A program made the position numbers and the translations under genes. This document shows, piece after piece, positions 10,247 to 20,634 of a DNA stretch of 64,000 nt. The DNA lies in assembly GCF_029360765.1 (NCBI RefSeq), contig NZ_JARKNA010000001.1, forward strand, positions 124,001 to 188,000, in the 5' to 3' direction. This DNA comes from Terrimonas pollutisoli (GTDB taxonomy: Bacteria; Bacteroidota; Bacteroidia; Chitinophagales; Chitinophagaceae). How positions within the stretch are numbered: the first letter of the stretch is position 1; every line of letters begins with the position of its first letter. The notes beneath the pieces are model-generated. The model made no database searches. It was not told the DNA's origin and worked only from the letters and a program-made list of their open reading frames with translations.

Positions 10247-10267
10247 CCAGTTAGTGCAAAAAGAATT

Positions 10268-10302
10268 AGCCGGAAAAGAATAATTTTTCCGGCTTTTTTT
10301 TA
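10268..10302 (+). terminator. intrinsic terminator
   Basis: agccggaaaa-gaataat-ttttccggct plus T tract. Confidence 0.85.
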
Positions 10303-10344
10303 ACTGGCTGCTTTTATTAGCTTTGCCTTTCTCAAATTTTTACT

Positions 10345-10908
10345 ATGACGGAAGATGTTTCAAAAATTATTGCCGGCACAGATGAGCAAATGAAAAAAGC
10401 GATCAATCACCTGGAGGCCGAACTACTGAAGATAAGAGCAGGTAAAGCCAATCCCCAGATGCTTGACAGTATTGTGGTAGACTATTATGGTTCGCCGATG
10501 CCCATCAACCAGGTTGCTAATATCAGCGTATTAGATGCCCGTACGTTGACGATACAACCCTGGGAAAAGAACATGCTTCAACCCATCGAAAGAGCTATCA
10601 TTAATGCCAACATTGGCGTCACACCTCAAAACGACGGAGTGATTATCCGTTTGTTCTTACCGCCATTAACGGAAGAAAGAAGAAAAGAACTGGTAAAAAA
10701 ATGCCAGGCAGAAGGCGAGCATTCAAAAGTCGCCATTCGCAACATCCGCCGTGATGCCATTGAGGCAATTAAAAAATTACAGAAAAACGGGTTAAGCGAG
10801 GACGCTGCTAAAGACTCCGAAGCGGATGTTCAGGAAGTCACAGACAAGTTTATTTCCCAGATAGAAAAACACCTGGCTGCAAAGGAGAAGGAAATTATGT
10901 CGGTTTAA
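10345..10908 (+). CDS. frr: ribosome recycling factor
   Basis: LLKIRAGKANPQMLDSIVVDYYGSPMPINQVANISV, RNIRRDA. Confidence 0.95.
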   Translation: MTEDVSKIIAGTDEQMKKAINHLEAELLKIRAGKANPQMLDSIVVDYYGSPMPINQVANISVLDARTLTIQPWEKNMLQPIERAIINANIGVTPQNDGVIIRLFLPPLTEERRKELVKKCQAEGEHSKVAIRNIRRDAIEAIKKLQKNGLSEDAAKDSEADVQEVTDKFISQIEKHLAAKEKEIMSV

Positions 10909-10919
10909 TCTCTTGTCAA

Positions 10920-11831
10920 TTATACTTTTTGAGTCAGCGGAGCTTTAGCTCCGCTTTTTCTTTTATCAGGGAGATTGGCGAGGTAAACGCCCAACAAAAT
11001 TATCGGGAGACAGATGAACTCAACAATCGTGATAGCTTCCCCATCCAGGAATCCCCAAAACAAAGCGACAAATGGAATACCATAAGTAACTAAAGAGGCA
11101 AACAGGCCACTAGCCTTTTGAACAAGGATATAAAACAGAACAGTAGCGAAAGCACTTCCTACAAGACCGAGTAATAATGTATTAAGAATGGACCATTGTA
11201 CTATCTTGTCAGTAAAGTCTAGTTGAAAGAAATCCTGTTGCCATAATATAATGGCTGTAGGTAAAGCCATTAAAGCAAGCGAGACTGCAGCAATATGTAT
11301 CGGCTTTTGTTCTTTTAAAAAATGGCTGACGAGATTTACGTTTATACCGTACGATATCGTTCCAAGAATTACCAGAGAAGCATAGCCAAAATTATCAAGG
11401 CTGATATTTTTTTTAAAAAGCGTAAGGAGACAAAGACCCACAAAACCGATGACTATCCCGATAATTTTTTGCCTCCCTATTTTATCCCGGAAAAACAGGA
11501 CGCTAATGCCAACAACACAAATAGGTGTCAACGAATTGAGAATTCCTTCCAGGGAGCTATCGACTTTGGTAATAGCGATAGCAAAACAAAAAGCAGGTAG
11601 CAAATTACCGCAAAGGCCGGTAAAAAAAAGCAAGCCTATTTTTTTAAGGGGAATTTTTGATCCATGTATAAATGCAATAGGGATAAATACCAGGGATGAT
11701 GAAAAGATGCGTAAGGCTGCGATTTGTGAGCCACTTAAGCCTTCACTGCTCACTTTCATTAAAATAAAAGAGCTTCCCCAAATAAAACAAAGCAGTACGA
11801 AAATGCTCCAACTAATTACTTTATTATTCAT
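10920..11831 (-). CDS. DMT/EamA family transporter
   Basis: Two EamA repeats, FIWGSSFILMK. Confidence 0.88.
   Translation of the reverse strand: MNNKVISWSIFVLLCFIWGSSFILMKVSSEGLSGSQIAALRIFSSSLVFIPIAFIHGSKIPLKKIGLLFFTGLCGNLLPAFCFAIAITKVDSSLEGILNSLTPICVVGISVLFFRDKIGRQKIIGIVIGFVGLCLLTLFKKNISLDNFGYASLVILGTISYGINVNLVSHFLKEQKPIHIAAVSLALMALPTAIILWQQDFFQLDFTDKIVQWSILNTLLLGLVGSAFATVLFYILVQKASGLFASLVTYGIPFVALFWGFLDGEAITIVEFICLPIILLGVYLANLPDKRKSGAKAPLTQKV
10936..10960. terminator. terminator hairpin downstream of frr lying inside the 3' end of the EamA gene
   Basis: agcggagc-ttta-gctccgct followed by ttttt on + strand. Confidence 0.7.
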
Positions 11832-11900
11832 AAGCGAGGGGCGAAGGTCTTAAAACAAAATGAACAGGGGCAAATTTTTTATATTGTGAAACTAAATAAG

Positions 11901-12656
11901 ATGAATGCTATGAATAAAATCAGATTGAGTAATATAGACACCCGTGCACCCAGGAACCTCGATAAAAATGCGACCAAGGAAAAAACAGTTGCTATTCTTG
12001 AAGAACTCGATGAGCTCCAAAATCTGTTATATGCAGAAGGCAAACATTCCGTCTTGATTGTAATCCAGGGAATGGATGGAAGTGGAAAAGACGGCGTGAT
12101 CAGGAATGTGCTGGGTAATATGAACCCACAGGGAGTAACCGTACAATCTTTTAAAGTTCCCACACCTGAAGAAGCTTCGCATGATTTTCTCTGGCGTGTG
12201 CATAAATATGTACCTCAAAGAGGAATGATCCAGGTTTTTAACCGGTCGCATTATGAAGATATTCTTGTAACCCGGGTGCACAAATGGTGTGATGATAAAA
12301 CAGCACAGAAAAGAATAAAGGCAATCAATGACTTTGAAGAACTATTACAAGAGCACAACGACACGCATATCCTGAAATTTTATCTGCATGTATCACCGGA
12401 AGAGCAATATGAAAGATTGACTGAGCGATTGAAAGATCCTGCCAAGATGTGGAAATACAATGAAAAGGATTTGAGCGAAGCCAAACTTTGGAATGTATAT
12501 ATGCAGATGTACGAAGAGTGTTTTGAATATTGCAATAAGCCGGCCTGGATCATCGTACCTGCTGATCAAAACTGGTACAAAGAATTTATCATTGCTTCAG
12601 CATTGCGTGATATGCTCAGAAGTTTAAAAATGGAATATCCGGGATTAAAAAAGTAG
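11901..12656 (+). CDS. polyphosphate kinase 2 family protein
   Basis: IQGMDGSGKDGVIRNVLGNMNPQGV, VPQRGMIQVFNRSHYEDILVTRVH. Confidence 0.93.
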   Translation: MNAMNKIRLSNIDTRAPRNLDKNATKEKTVAILEELDELQNLLYAEGKHSVLIVIQGMDGSGKDGVIRNVLGNMNPQGVTVQSFKVPTPEEASHDFLWRVHKYVPQRGMIQVFNRSHYEDILVTRVHKWCDDKTAQKRIKAINDFEELLQEHNDTHILKFYLHVSPEEQYERLTERLKDPAKMWKYNEKDLSEAKLWNVYMQMYEECFEYCNKPAWIIVPADQNWYKEFIIASALRDMLRSLKMEYPGLKK

Positions 12657-12765
12657 TGCATCAGTGGAAAAGTTTCTATAAAATGGCGTTCGTAAAAAAC
12701 CGGTCATGTCCTTAAAGTAAATAACTTAGGGATACACTTTTATTAACACACAAAACCAACAAATT

Positions 12766-13134
12766 ATGAGCATGCTAAAAGAATTCAAAGAGTTTGCCAC
12801 CAAAGGCAATGTTGTAGAATTAGCCGTTGCTGTAATCATCGGCGGTGCATTTGGTAAGATCATTAACTCTTTGGTTGAAGATATTATTACGCCGGTGTTA
12901 TTAAAACCAGCTTTGGAGGCGGCCGGTGCGGCTAATATTGAAACCTGGGCTCCGGGTGGTGTGTTATTGGGAAAATTTATCGCAGCTATTCTTTCTTTTA
13001 TTGTAATTGCTTTCGTTTTATTCCTAATTATTAAGGGCATGAATAAAGTAGTGAGAAAAGAAGCCGCTGCCCCGCCACCTACACCCGAAGAAGTACTTTT
13101 ATTGCGCGAAATCAGGGACTCTTTAAAGAAATAA
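12766..13134 (+). CDS. mscL: large-conductance mechanosensitive channel
   Basis: [40 protein letters not shown]. Confidence 0.95.
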   Translation: MSMLKEFKEFATKGNVVELAVAVIIGGAFGKIINSLVEDIITPVLLKPALEAAGAANIETWAPGGVLLGKFIAAILSFIVIAFVLFLIIKGMNKVVRKEAAAPPPTPEEVLLLREIRDSLKK

Positions 13135-13161
13135 CCCGCAACCATATTTCCCTTATTTTTG

Positions 13162-13201
13162 AGCCCTGTTTCAGGTAACCCCTGCGACAGGGCTTAATTT
13201 T
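13162..13201 (+). terminator. intrinsic terminator
   Basis: agccctgt ... acagggct followed by T-rich tract. Confidence 0.65.
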
Positions 13202-13206
13202 TATAC

Positions 13207-13998
13207 ATGGTAAACTCTTCATCATACCAGATCAAACTGGCCCAGTTTGAGGGACCTTTTGACCTGCTTTTATTTTTTATAGAACGTGACGAGCTGGATA
13301 TATACAATATTCCTATCACTAAAATCACGAATGACTTCCTGGATTATATTCATCAGCAGCAGGCTGTGAACATTGAGCTTTCCAGTGAGTTCATCCTGTT
13401 TATATCTACGTTGATGCGGATCAAAGCCAAAATGCTGCTCCCCCGAAAAGAGCTGGATGCGCAAGGGAATGAGATCGATCCCCGCGAAGAATTGGTGAAT
13501 AAAATACTGGAGTATAAAAAATTCAAGGAGGCGTCGGCTCAAATGGCTGAAATGGAAGCCATGCGAATGCTGATGGTGAAAAGAGGAAATATCCAGAAAG
13601 AATTATCACAAATAGGCGAAGAAGCAGGTGAGGGAACCGAGATACAGAATATCACCGTATTCAAACTGATGAAGGCTTTTGAAAAAGCCATGCAGAAATA
13701 TTCTGACCGGGTCAATAAACCGGTGCATACGGTCGTACAGTATCGCTATACCATGGAAAATAGCCGCCAGGATATGCTGGCGCTTTCACAAAAAGAAAAG
13801 ACGTTGGCATTTGAGAAAATATTTGAAAGAGCGGAAAACAGGGTTCATGCCATTTTTCTTTTCCTTTCATTATTAGAACTGGTACAGGGAAAATTCTTGA
13901 AGATCATTATCGGCGAAGGCAAGAATAATTTTATCATTGAATATAATGAGCCTGAAAACCGGCTGGCCGAATTGGAAGAAGTCAATCAACCACAATAA
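13207..13998 (+). CDS. scpA: segregation and condensation protein A
   Basis: YQIKLAQFEGPFDLLLFFIERDELDIYNIPI. Confidence 0.93.
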   Translation: MVNSSSYQIKLAQFEGPFDLLLFFIERDELDIYNIPITKITNDFLDYIHQQQAVNIELSSEFILFISTLMRIKAKMLLPRKELDAQGNEIDPREELVNKILEYKKFKEASAQMAEMEAMRMLMVKRGNIQKELSQIGEEAGEGTEIQNITVFKLMKAFEKAMQKYSDRVNKPVHTVVQYRYTMENSRQDMLALSQKEKTLAFEKIFERAENRVHAIFLFLSLLELVQGKFLKIIIGEGKNNFIIEYNEPENRLAELEEVNQPQ

Positions 13999-14018
13999 AC
14001 AAACTAAAAATTTTTATT

Positions 14019-14429
14019 ATGAAAAGCTTTGCAACTGCAAATTGGAAAGGCTCTGGTAAAGAGGGGTCCGGAACGTTATCAACCGGAAAAGGTGCTATAA
14101 AAAATACATCTTATGATTACAAAAGCCGGTTCGAAGACGGGCAATACACTAACCCTGAAGAATTAATTGCAGCGGCACATTCGGGATGTTTTTCAATGAA
14201 ATTGAGTTTTGTTTTGGGTGCTGCCGGTTTTACACCTGATAGTATTGATACCAAGTGTACCGTCACTTTAGAAAACGGTTCTGTTACATCGAGCCATCTC
14301 GAAGTAAAAGCCAATGTTCCGGGTATTGATGCGGCAAAATTTGCGGAGTGTGCAGCTGATGCAAAAGCAAATTGCCCCATTAGCAAACTGTTGAATACAA
14401 ATATTACTATGGACGCCAGCTTGGCGTAA
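14019..14429 (+). CDS. OsmC family protein
   Basis: NPEELIAAAHSGCFSMKLSF; NCPISKLLN. Confidence 0.92.
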   Translation: MKSFATANWKGSGKEGSGTLSTGKGAIKNTSYDYKSRFEDGQYTNPEELIAAAHSGCFSMKLSFVLGAAGFTPDSIDTKCTVTLENGSVTSSHLEVKANVPGIDAAKFAECAADAKANCPISKLLNTNITMDASLA

Positions 14430-14448
14430 GCATGTTAGAGTTTTAAAA

Positions 14449-14490
14449 GGCGCAAACAAGAAACTAAATTTTCGGGTTTGCGTCTTTTTT
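14449..14490 (+). terminator. intrinsic terminator after osmC-like gene
   Basis: cgcaaac ... gtttgcg plus tcttttttct. Confidence 0.65.
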
Positions 14491-14518
14491 CTATTAAGCA
14501 AGCTTGACTGAAAAAGAC

Positions 14519-15154
14519 TCAATCATATATCCACAACAACACCGGTTTCCCGGATGCATCGATTATCGGCTTCAGGTATTGCAGATAATTGATAGATACA
14601 GTTGGGCATCCATCACTTTGACAAATGTCCTCCTTCACTTCCGATTCGGGTACACAATCATGTGCATGTAGTACTACAAATCGTTGAAATGCTTTGTCAT
14701 TTGTTTTGTCTAGGCCATATAGTTTATAAGCCAGGCCAAACCTGCCGTTGTAAGCATTCCCGATTTTATATTTTCCCAGCGAAGTGCAGCCACAACCCAC
14801 CGTGTTACCATATTTTCTGCCTTCCAGCCAATATTGATTACAACGACCGTGGGTGACCAGGCCTGAGTTTCTGATTGTATCCCTTTTTAGGTCGTAGACA
14901 AAAAACCTGTTTTGTCCGGAATGCAGGCTCATATCGATCAGGAAACAAATAATATCATTATATCCTTTTTGTTGAGCAAACGCCCTGGCTTCGCTTGCTT
15001 TTAATTGAAGCTTTTTCGCCGATGCGGTTGTTAAAGTATAATTGGAGCGGTTGGGTTTACCGGCTTTTGCTTTTTCTATTAATCCCGAAGAAAATAGCCA
15101 GGTAAAGGAAACCAAAAGAAAAAAGATAAGTAGCAGTATCCTGGTTTTAAACAT
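14519..15154 (-). CDS. murein L,D-transpeptidase catalytic domain (YkuD_2-like) protein
   Basis: Signal peptide; IDMSLHSGQNRFFVYDL, VLHAHDCVPE, SDGCPTVS. Confidence 0.8.
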   Translation of the reverse strand: MFKTRILLLIFFLLVSFTWLFSSGLIEKAKAGKPNRSNYTLTTASAKKLQLKASEARAFAQQKGYNDIICFLIDMSLHSGQNRFFVYDLKRDTIRNSGLVTHGRCNQYWLEGRKYGNTVGCGCTSLGKYKIGNAYNGRFGLAYKLYGLDKTNDKAFQRFVVLHAHDCVPESEVKEDICQSDGCPTVSINYLQYLKPIIDASGKPVLLWIYD

Positions 15155-15251
15155 ATGCTATGTTTTAAAAAAGGAAGACACAATTCTAACTCAAATCCAT
15201 ACTTGAAAATTGTGAAAGGTTGTTAATAATAGTTGAAATTATCAAAAAGCA

Positions 15252-15280
15252 AAAGGCCAACCTGAATAAGGTTGGCCTTT
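15252..15280 (-). terminator. intrinsic terminator of dxs
   Basis: Perfect 12-bp stem aaaggccaacct / aggttggccttt. Confidence 0.85.
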
Positions 15281-15303
15281 CATAAAAAAACAAGATAAAA
15301 AGT

Positions 15304-17238
15304 TTATTGGAAAAAAGAAGTTGCCGTTACTGTGTCCTTCATCATATCGCGGATTGTTTCAATTATGGCGGTTGTATCATAACCACATTCATGATGCAAT
15401 TCCTTCGGCGTACCATGTTCAACAATCCTGTCCGGAATTCCCAGAATACGAATATCATTTTTGTAGCCATGCTGAGCCATAAACTCCAATATAGCACTAC
15501 CAAAACCTCCATCCACACAGCCGTCTTCAACAGTCACTATCTTTTCATAATTGCCCAGAACTTCATGCAATAGCTCTTCGTCAAGTGGTTTTACAAAACG
15601 AATGTCGTAATGACCTGGGTTCAACCCATCATTTTTTAACTCACGTATGGCGGCAGCAGCAAAATTGCCGGGATGACCCAATGAAAGAATAGCAATGTCC
15701 TTACCGTCTTTTAATTTTCTGCCTTTGCCGATCTCAATCTCTTTCATTTCAGTTTTCCATTCGGGCATTACACCTTCACCCCTGGGATAACGAATCACAA
15801 ACGGAAGCTTCGTGCTTTCTAATTGTGCGGTATACATCAGGTTGCGTAATTCGCTTTCATTCATTGGTGCGCTAACGATCATATTGGGTATGCAACGCAT
15901 ATAGGCAATATCATAAGCGCCATGGTGTGTAGGACCATCATCGCCTACTATACCCGCACGATCCAAACAAAAGACAACCGGCAATTTTTGAATGGCTACA
16001 TCATGTATCACCTGGTCGTAGGCCCGTTGCATGAACGAGGAATAGATATTGCAAAACACTTTCAAGCCCTGCGTAGCCATACCAGCACTCACCGTGACGG
16101 CATGTTGCTCTGCGATGCCAACATCAAATGCCCTGTCCGGCATTTTTTCCATCATATATTTTAACGATGAGCCGGATGGCATTGCCGGTGTTATTCCAAA
16201 TATTCTTTCGTTCTTTTCTGCCAGTTCAATAATGGTATGTCCAAACACATCCTGGTATTTAGGAGGTTGAGGCAGATCATATTTTTTCTTTTGAATTTCT
16301 CCGGTTATTTTATCAAACAAGCCCGGGGCGTGCCACTTGGTCTGATCTTTTTCGGCCAATGCATATCCCTTTCCTTTTACAGTAACTATGTGCAAGAGTT
16401 TAGGACCCGGTATTTCACGAAGGTCAGTAAGCGTATCTACCAGTTTAGCCACATTATGTCCGTCGATTGGACCGAAGTAGCGAAGTTTCAATGATTCAAA
16501 AAGGTTGGCGCTGCTGCTTACCATTCCCTTTAATCCCTCTGCCAGTTTGTGCCCCATTGCCCGGCTAAAGTTTTTACCAACAGGTAATTTGCCCAGCAAT
16601 TTCCAAACGTCATCTTTTACTTTATTGTAGGTTGGAGAAGTGGTAATATCTGTCAGGTATTCTTTTAATGCGCCAACATTAGGATCAATGCCCATATTAT
16701 TATCGTTGAGGATAATAAGCATGTCCGTATCAGCTACACCGGCATGGTTCATCCCTTCAAAGGCAAGGCCCGCCGTCATAGCGCCGTCGCCGATCACGGC
16801 AATACATTTCCGGTCTGTTTCTCCCTTATATTTCGCCGCCATAGCCATGCCCAATGCAGCCGAAATAGAAGTAGAAGAGTGGCCCACGCCAAATGTATCG
16901 TACTCGCTTTCACTTCGCTTGGGAAAACCACTGAGGCCATTATACTTTCTGTTGCTAATAAAATTATCGCGGCGACCCGTCAATATTTTATGACCATAAG
17001 CCTGGTGACCCACATCCCATACCAACTGATCATAAGGCGTATTGTACACGTAATGAAGAGCAGTGGTTAATTCTACTACACCGAGGCTGGCGCCAAAATG
17101 ACCACCATGTACGCTTACAACGTCAATGATATACTGGCGTAATTCATCGCACAGTTGATGCAGCTTTTCGCGGGGGAGCTTTTTAAGGTCAGCAGGTGAA
17201 TCGATGGTTTTTAATAACGGTCCGGGTGTAATTTCCAT
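15304..17238 (-). CDS. dxs: 1-deoxy-D-xylulose-5-phosphate synthase
   Basis: Full-length; GHQAYGHKILTGRR, GDGAMTAGLAFEGMNHAG, DRAGIVGDDGPTHHGAYD. Confidence 0.96.
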   Translation of the reverse strand: MEITPGPLLKTIDSPADLKKLPREKLHQLCDELRQYIIDVVSVHGGHFGASLGVVELTTALHYVYNTPYDQLVWDVGHQAYGHKILTGRRDNFISNRKYNGLSGFPKRSESEYDTFGVGHSSTSISAALGMAMAAKYKGETDRKCIAVIGDGAMTAGLAFEGMNHAGVADTDMLIILNDNNMGIDPNVGALKEYLTDITTSPTYNKVKDDVWKLLGKLPVGKNFSRAMGHKLAEGLKGMVSSSANLFESLKLRYFGPIDGHNVAKLVDTLTDLREIPGPKLLHIVTVKGKGYALAEKDQTKWHAPGLFDKITGEIQKKKYDLPQPPKYQDVFGHTIIELAEKNERIFGITPAMPSGSSLKYMMEKMPDRAFDVGIAEQHAVTVSAGMATQGLKVFCNIYSSFMQRAYDQVIHDVAIQKLPVVFCLDRAGIVGDDGPTHHGAYDIAYMRCIPNMIVSAPMNESELRNLMYTAQLESTKLPFVIRYPRGEGVMPEWKTEMKEIEIGKGRKLKDGKDIAILSLGHPGNFAAAAIRELKNDGLNPGHYDIRFVKPLDEELLHEVLGNYEKIVTVEDGCVDGGFGSAILEFMAQHGYKNDIRILGIPDRIVEHGTPKELHHECGYDTTAIIETIRDMMKDTVTATSFFQ

Positions 17239-17423
17239 GTACCAATTTTAACGCTGTAAAAGTAATATTTTCTTGCGAGCCCTTGCCGATTAAGGGCTTT
17301 AACAATTAATTGCAGGCACTTATATAGCTTTTGTAGCTCAAAACCAGTCAAAATATCCCATTTGTAAAAGTTATTTTCCACTGATATATTTATAAAGTTC
17401 AGGGGTGAATAAAACAGTTAGCT

Positions 17424-18512
17424 TTGACGACTATGCGTATAGGTAACTCAAGGTACTGGCTCTTTCAGTTTATTGGCTGGGGCTCTTTTGCCCTCATCAA
17501 TACCTTTTTTGCCTTTTCCTTTGACCGTCTTACGCCTGATTTTTTTAAACGATTGGGTGTTTTTTTAGCGTTGGGTATTTTCTTTTCCCACTTGATGCGG
17601 ATCATCATCATCCAGCTCGGCTTATTACAAAAAAGTTTGAATAAGCAGATACTCCAGTTTTTCCTTATCACTTTTTGCCTGGCAGTGCTGGTATCCTATA
17701 TCAGTGTGGAAGCGTTAATTGCATTTAAATTAATTAAGAAGGATGAAATGGATCTGTTGGCGAGAACGGATGTACACTATTGGGTCAGCAAGCTTTTGCT
17801 GGTATTGAGCAGTGCTTTTTCATATTTCATCCTATTCTTCATCTGGAGCCTTATCTATTTTGTGTATCATTATGTAGCTAAAAGCCGGAAGCAGCAAATG
17901 GATACCCTGCAGTTGGAGTCGCTGGTCAAAGAGCTGGAACTAAAAACGATCAAAGCGCATATAAACCCCCATTTTATTTTTAATTCGTTAAATAGTATCA
18001 GGGCCTTGGTAGATGAGAACCCGGAAAGAGCCAGAAGAGCTATTACAGAATTAAGCAATATTCTTCGCAGTAGTATGCAGGCAGATAAATCGGAAGCGGT
18101 TCCGTTTGAAAAGGAGTTATATATCGTAAAGGACTACCTGGCCCTGGAAAACATGCGGTTTGAAGACAGGCTGAAGATCGAATATAAGATCGATGAAAAT
18201 ACATTGAGCTTACCAGTGCCACCCATGATGTTGCAAACATTGGTGGAAAATGCGATAAAGCATGGTATCAACAAACAAATACTAGGTGGCGTAGTGCGAA
18301 TCATTTCAACTATAAATAATAATTTTCATGAACTCTCAGTGGAGAATACTGGTTATTTGAACGGCCAGTCATCGGCTGAAGGTTTTGGTTTGTCGAGTAC
18401 AACCAACCGCCTTAGCCTGTTATACGGAAATAAAGCTAAATTTGAGATAAAGCAGGCCGCACCTTCGCTGGTAGAAGCGAAAGTGCTGATACCTGTGGCA
18501 GATGATTATTAA
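17424..18512 (+). CDS. LytS-like sensor histidine kinase (His_kinase family)
   Basis: INPHFIFNSLNSIRALVDENPERARRAITELSNILRSSM. Confidence 0.92.
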   Translation: MTTMRIGNSRYWLFQFIGWGSFALINTFFAFSFDRLTPDFFKRLGVFLALGIFFSHLMRIIIIQLGLLQKSLNKQILQFFLITFCLAVLVSYISVEALIAFKLIKKDEMDLLARTDVHYWVSKLLLVLSSAFSYFILFFIWSLIYFVYHYVAKSRKQQMDTLQLESLVKELELKTIKAHINPHFIFNSLNSIRALVDENPERARRAITELSNILRSSMQADKSEAVPFEKELYIVKDYLALENMRFEDRLKIEYKIDENTLSLPVPPMMLQTLVENAIKHGINKQILGGVVRIISTINNNFHELSVENTGYLNGQSSAEGFGLSSTTNRLSLLYGNKAKFEIKQAAPSLVEAKVLIPVADDY

Positions 18513-18522
18513 AACAATTCAC

Positions 18523-19251
18523 ATGAGAGCAATTATCATTGATGATGAACGCCTGGCCAGGGCTGAATTAAAAAAACTCTTGCAAGATTTTCCCGAAGTC
18601 GAAGTGATCGATGAAGCTGCAAACGCCGAAGAAGGTGTTTCCAAAATTGAAACACAGCAACCCGATCTTATTTTTCTCGACATTCAGATGCCTGGTAAGA
18701 CTGGCTTTGATATGCTGGCCGAATTAGAACGTTCGCCCCAGGTAATTTTTACAACAGCTTATGACGAGTTTGCGCTGAAAGCATTTGAGGTAAATGCGCT
18801 GGATTATTTATTAAAGCCCGTGGAGCCAAAGCGTTTGGCAGATGCCATTCAAAAATTACAACACTCCGAACACCGTGAGAACAAGACGACAGAAGAATTT
18901 ACCAACAACAGCATATTGAGTGAGCATGACCAGGTGTTTGTAAAAGATGGTGAACGCTGCTGGTTTGTAAAGCTGAGTGATATCCGCCTCTTTGAGAGTG
19001 TGGGCAATTATGCAAAAGTTTTCTTTGGACTCAACAAGCCATTAATCCTAAAATCGCTCAATGCATTGGAAGAAAGGCTGGATGAAAAATTTTTCTTCCG
19101 TGCCAACAGGAAGCATATAGTGAATCTGAGAATGATCGATAAGATCGAGCCTTATTTCAATGGTGGGTTACTGCTGGAGTTAAAAGGTGGCGAAAAGATA
19201 GAAGTAAGCCGGAGACAAACGGTGAAGTTTAAGGAGATGATGAGTTTATAG
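18523..19251 (+). CDS. LytTR family response regulator
   Basis: MRAIIIDDERLARAELKKLL receiver plus LytTR domain; immediately follows the kinase. Confidence 0.93.
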   Translation: MRAIIIDDERLARAELKKLLQDFPEVEVIDEAANAEEGVSKIETQQPDLIFLDIQMPGKTGFDMLAELERSPQVIFTTAYDEFALKAFEVNALDYLLKPVEPKRLADAIQKLQHSEHRENKTTEEFTNNSILSEHDQVFVKDGERCWFVKLSDIRLFESVGNYAKVFFGLNKPLILKSLNALEERLDEKFFFRANRKHIVNLRMIDKIEPYFNGGLLLELKGGEKIEVSRRQTVKFKEMMSL

Positions 19252-19272
19252 TAAAATAGACAATAAACAATA

Positions 19273-19330
19273 GACAATAGGCAATTTACAATTTGAGTGC
19301 GGCTTTGCTGATTGCCAATTGCCTATTGAC
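19273..19330. repeat. intergenic inverted repeat (gacaataggcaatt / aattgcctattgac)
   Basis: 14-nt arms with one mismatch, preceded by degenerate caataaacaatagacaatag units. Confidence 0.75.
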
Positions 19331-19342
19331 TAAGAAAAAAAT

Positions 19343-20626
19343 ATGAAAAAACTTTTAATGGCGGGGTTATTCACAGCAATAACCTCTTTTTTATTGGCGC
19401 AAAAAACGGATGCTATTATCAATGCTAAAGAAGTAAAGAGGATTGAAATGGTGTTGGCATCTGATGAAATGAAAGGAAGAAAAGTGTACAGCCCTGAGCT
19501 TGATAAAGCTGCGGATTTTATTGCGGCCGAGTTCAAGTCTGCAGGGTTGAAAACATGGAACGGGGGAAGCAGTTTTCGCCAGGAGTTTGCAATGGTGAGT
19601 CCTAAACAAACAAGCCTTGTGGCAACCTTCGATAATGTGGAAGTAGATCCTTCAAAAGTGTTGGTGGTTACCTGTCAGCCGGAAATTACCATCAATCAAT
19701 TGTCAGGGTATGAAACAGGATCGATCAAGGCGGGTGGTAATATTTTTCAGCAAGCTATGGACTTTGCAGAAGCTAAAAAGAATATGATTATAACGGTCGA
19801 TTCAAGCTATGCTAAAAACTTTCCGAGGCTTAGTTTCCTGAAACGCAGTCTTTTTAAGACGGATAAAAACCTCGTATTTATCTTAGGTAATGCGCTTCCA
19901 AAAAATTTTACTATCACAGCAAGGCATGACATTAAGGAACAAAAGTTGGCTAACGTGGTGGGCATATTACCAGGCAAAGGAAAGAAAGACGAATACGTGA
20001 TATTCTCGGGTCATTATGATCATATCGGAATTGGAAAAGCACAAAATGGTGATTCAATTTATAACGGCGCCAATGATGACGCAGCGGGTACAACGGCAGT
20101 GATCATGCTGGCTAAATATTTTGCTGCACAAAAAAATAATGAACGCACCCTGGTGTTTGCAGCATTTACCGCGGAAGAATCGGGCGGATATGGGTCACAA
20201 TATTTTTCAAAACAACTTTCGCCGGATAAAGTGGTGGCGATGTTCAATATCGAAATGATCGGCACGGAAAGTAAATGGGGAAAGAACTCAGCATACATAA
20301 CAGGTTATGAAAAAACCAATATGGGGTCTATCCTGCAAAAAAATTTAGAAGGTACAGGTTTTACTTTTCACCCCGATCCTTATCCCGACCAACAATTGTT
20401 TTATCGTTCGGATAATGCAACGCTTGCCCGCCTGGGTGTGCCTGCACATACCATTTCTACTTCAAAAATGGATAACGAACCTAATTATCATAAAGTAACC
20501 GATCATGTGGAAACGCTGGATCTTGAGAATATGGCAATGATCATTAAATCCATTGCGCTAAGTTCAACGAGCATTGTCGCTGGTAAAGAAACACCCAGCC
20601 GGGTGAAGAAAGAAGATTTGAGATAG
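19343..20626 (+). CDS. M28 family zinc peptidase (copy 1)
   Basis: Signal peptide; SGHYDHIGIG, NGANDDAAGTTAVI, AAFTAEESGGYGS. Confidence 0.9.
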   Translation: MKKLLMAGLFTAITSFLLAQKTDAIINAKEVKRIEMVLASDEMKGRKVYSPELDKAADFIAAEFKSAGLKTWNGGSSFRQEFAMVSPKQTSLVATFDNVEVDPSKVLVVTCQPEITINQLSGYETGSIKAGGNIFQQAMDFAEAKKNMIITVDSSYAKNFPRLSFLKRSLFKTDKNLVFILGNALPKNFTITARHDIKEQKLANVVGILPGKGKKDEYVIFSGHYDHIGIGKAQNGDSIYNGANDDAAGTTAVIMLAKYFAAQKNNERTLVFAAFTAEESGGYGSQYFSKQLSPDKVVAMFNIEMIGTESKWGKNSAYITGYEKTNMGSILQKNLEGTGFTFHPDPYPDQQLFYRSDNATLARLGVPAHTISTSKMDNEPNYHKVTDHVETLDLENMAMIIKSIALSSTSIVAGKETPSRVKKEDLR

Positions 20627-20634
20627 GAATTAAA

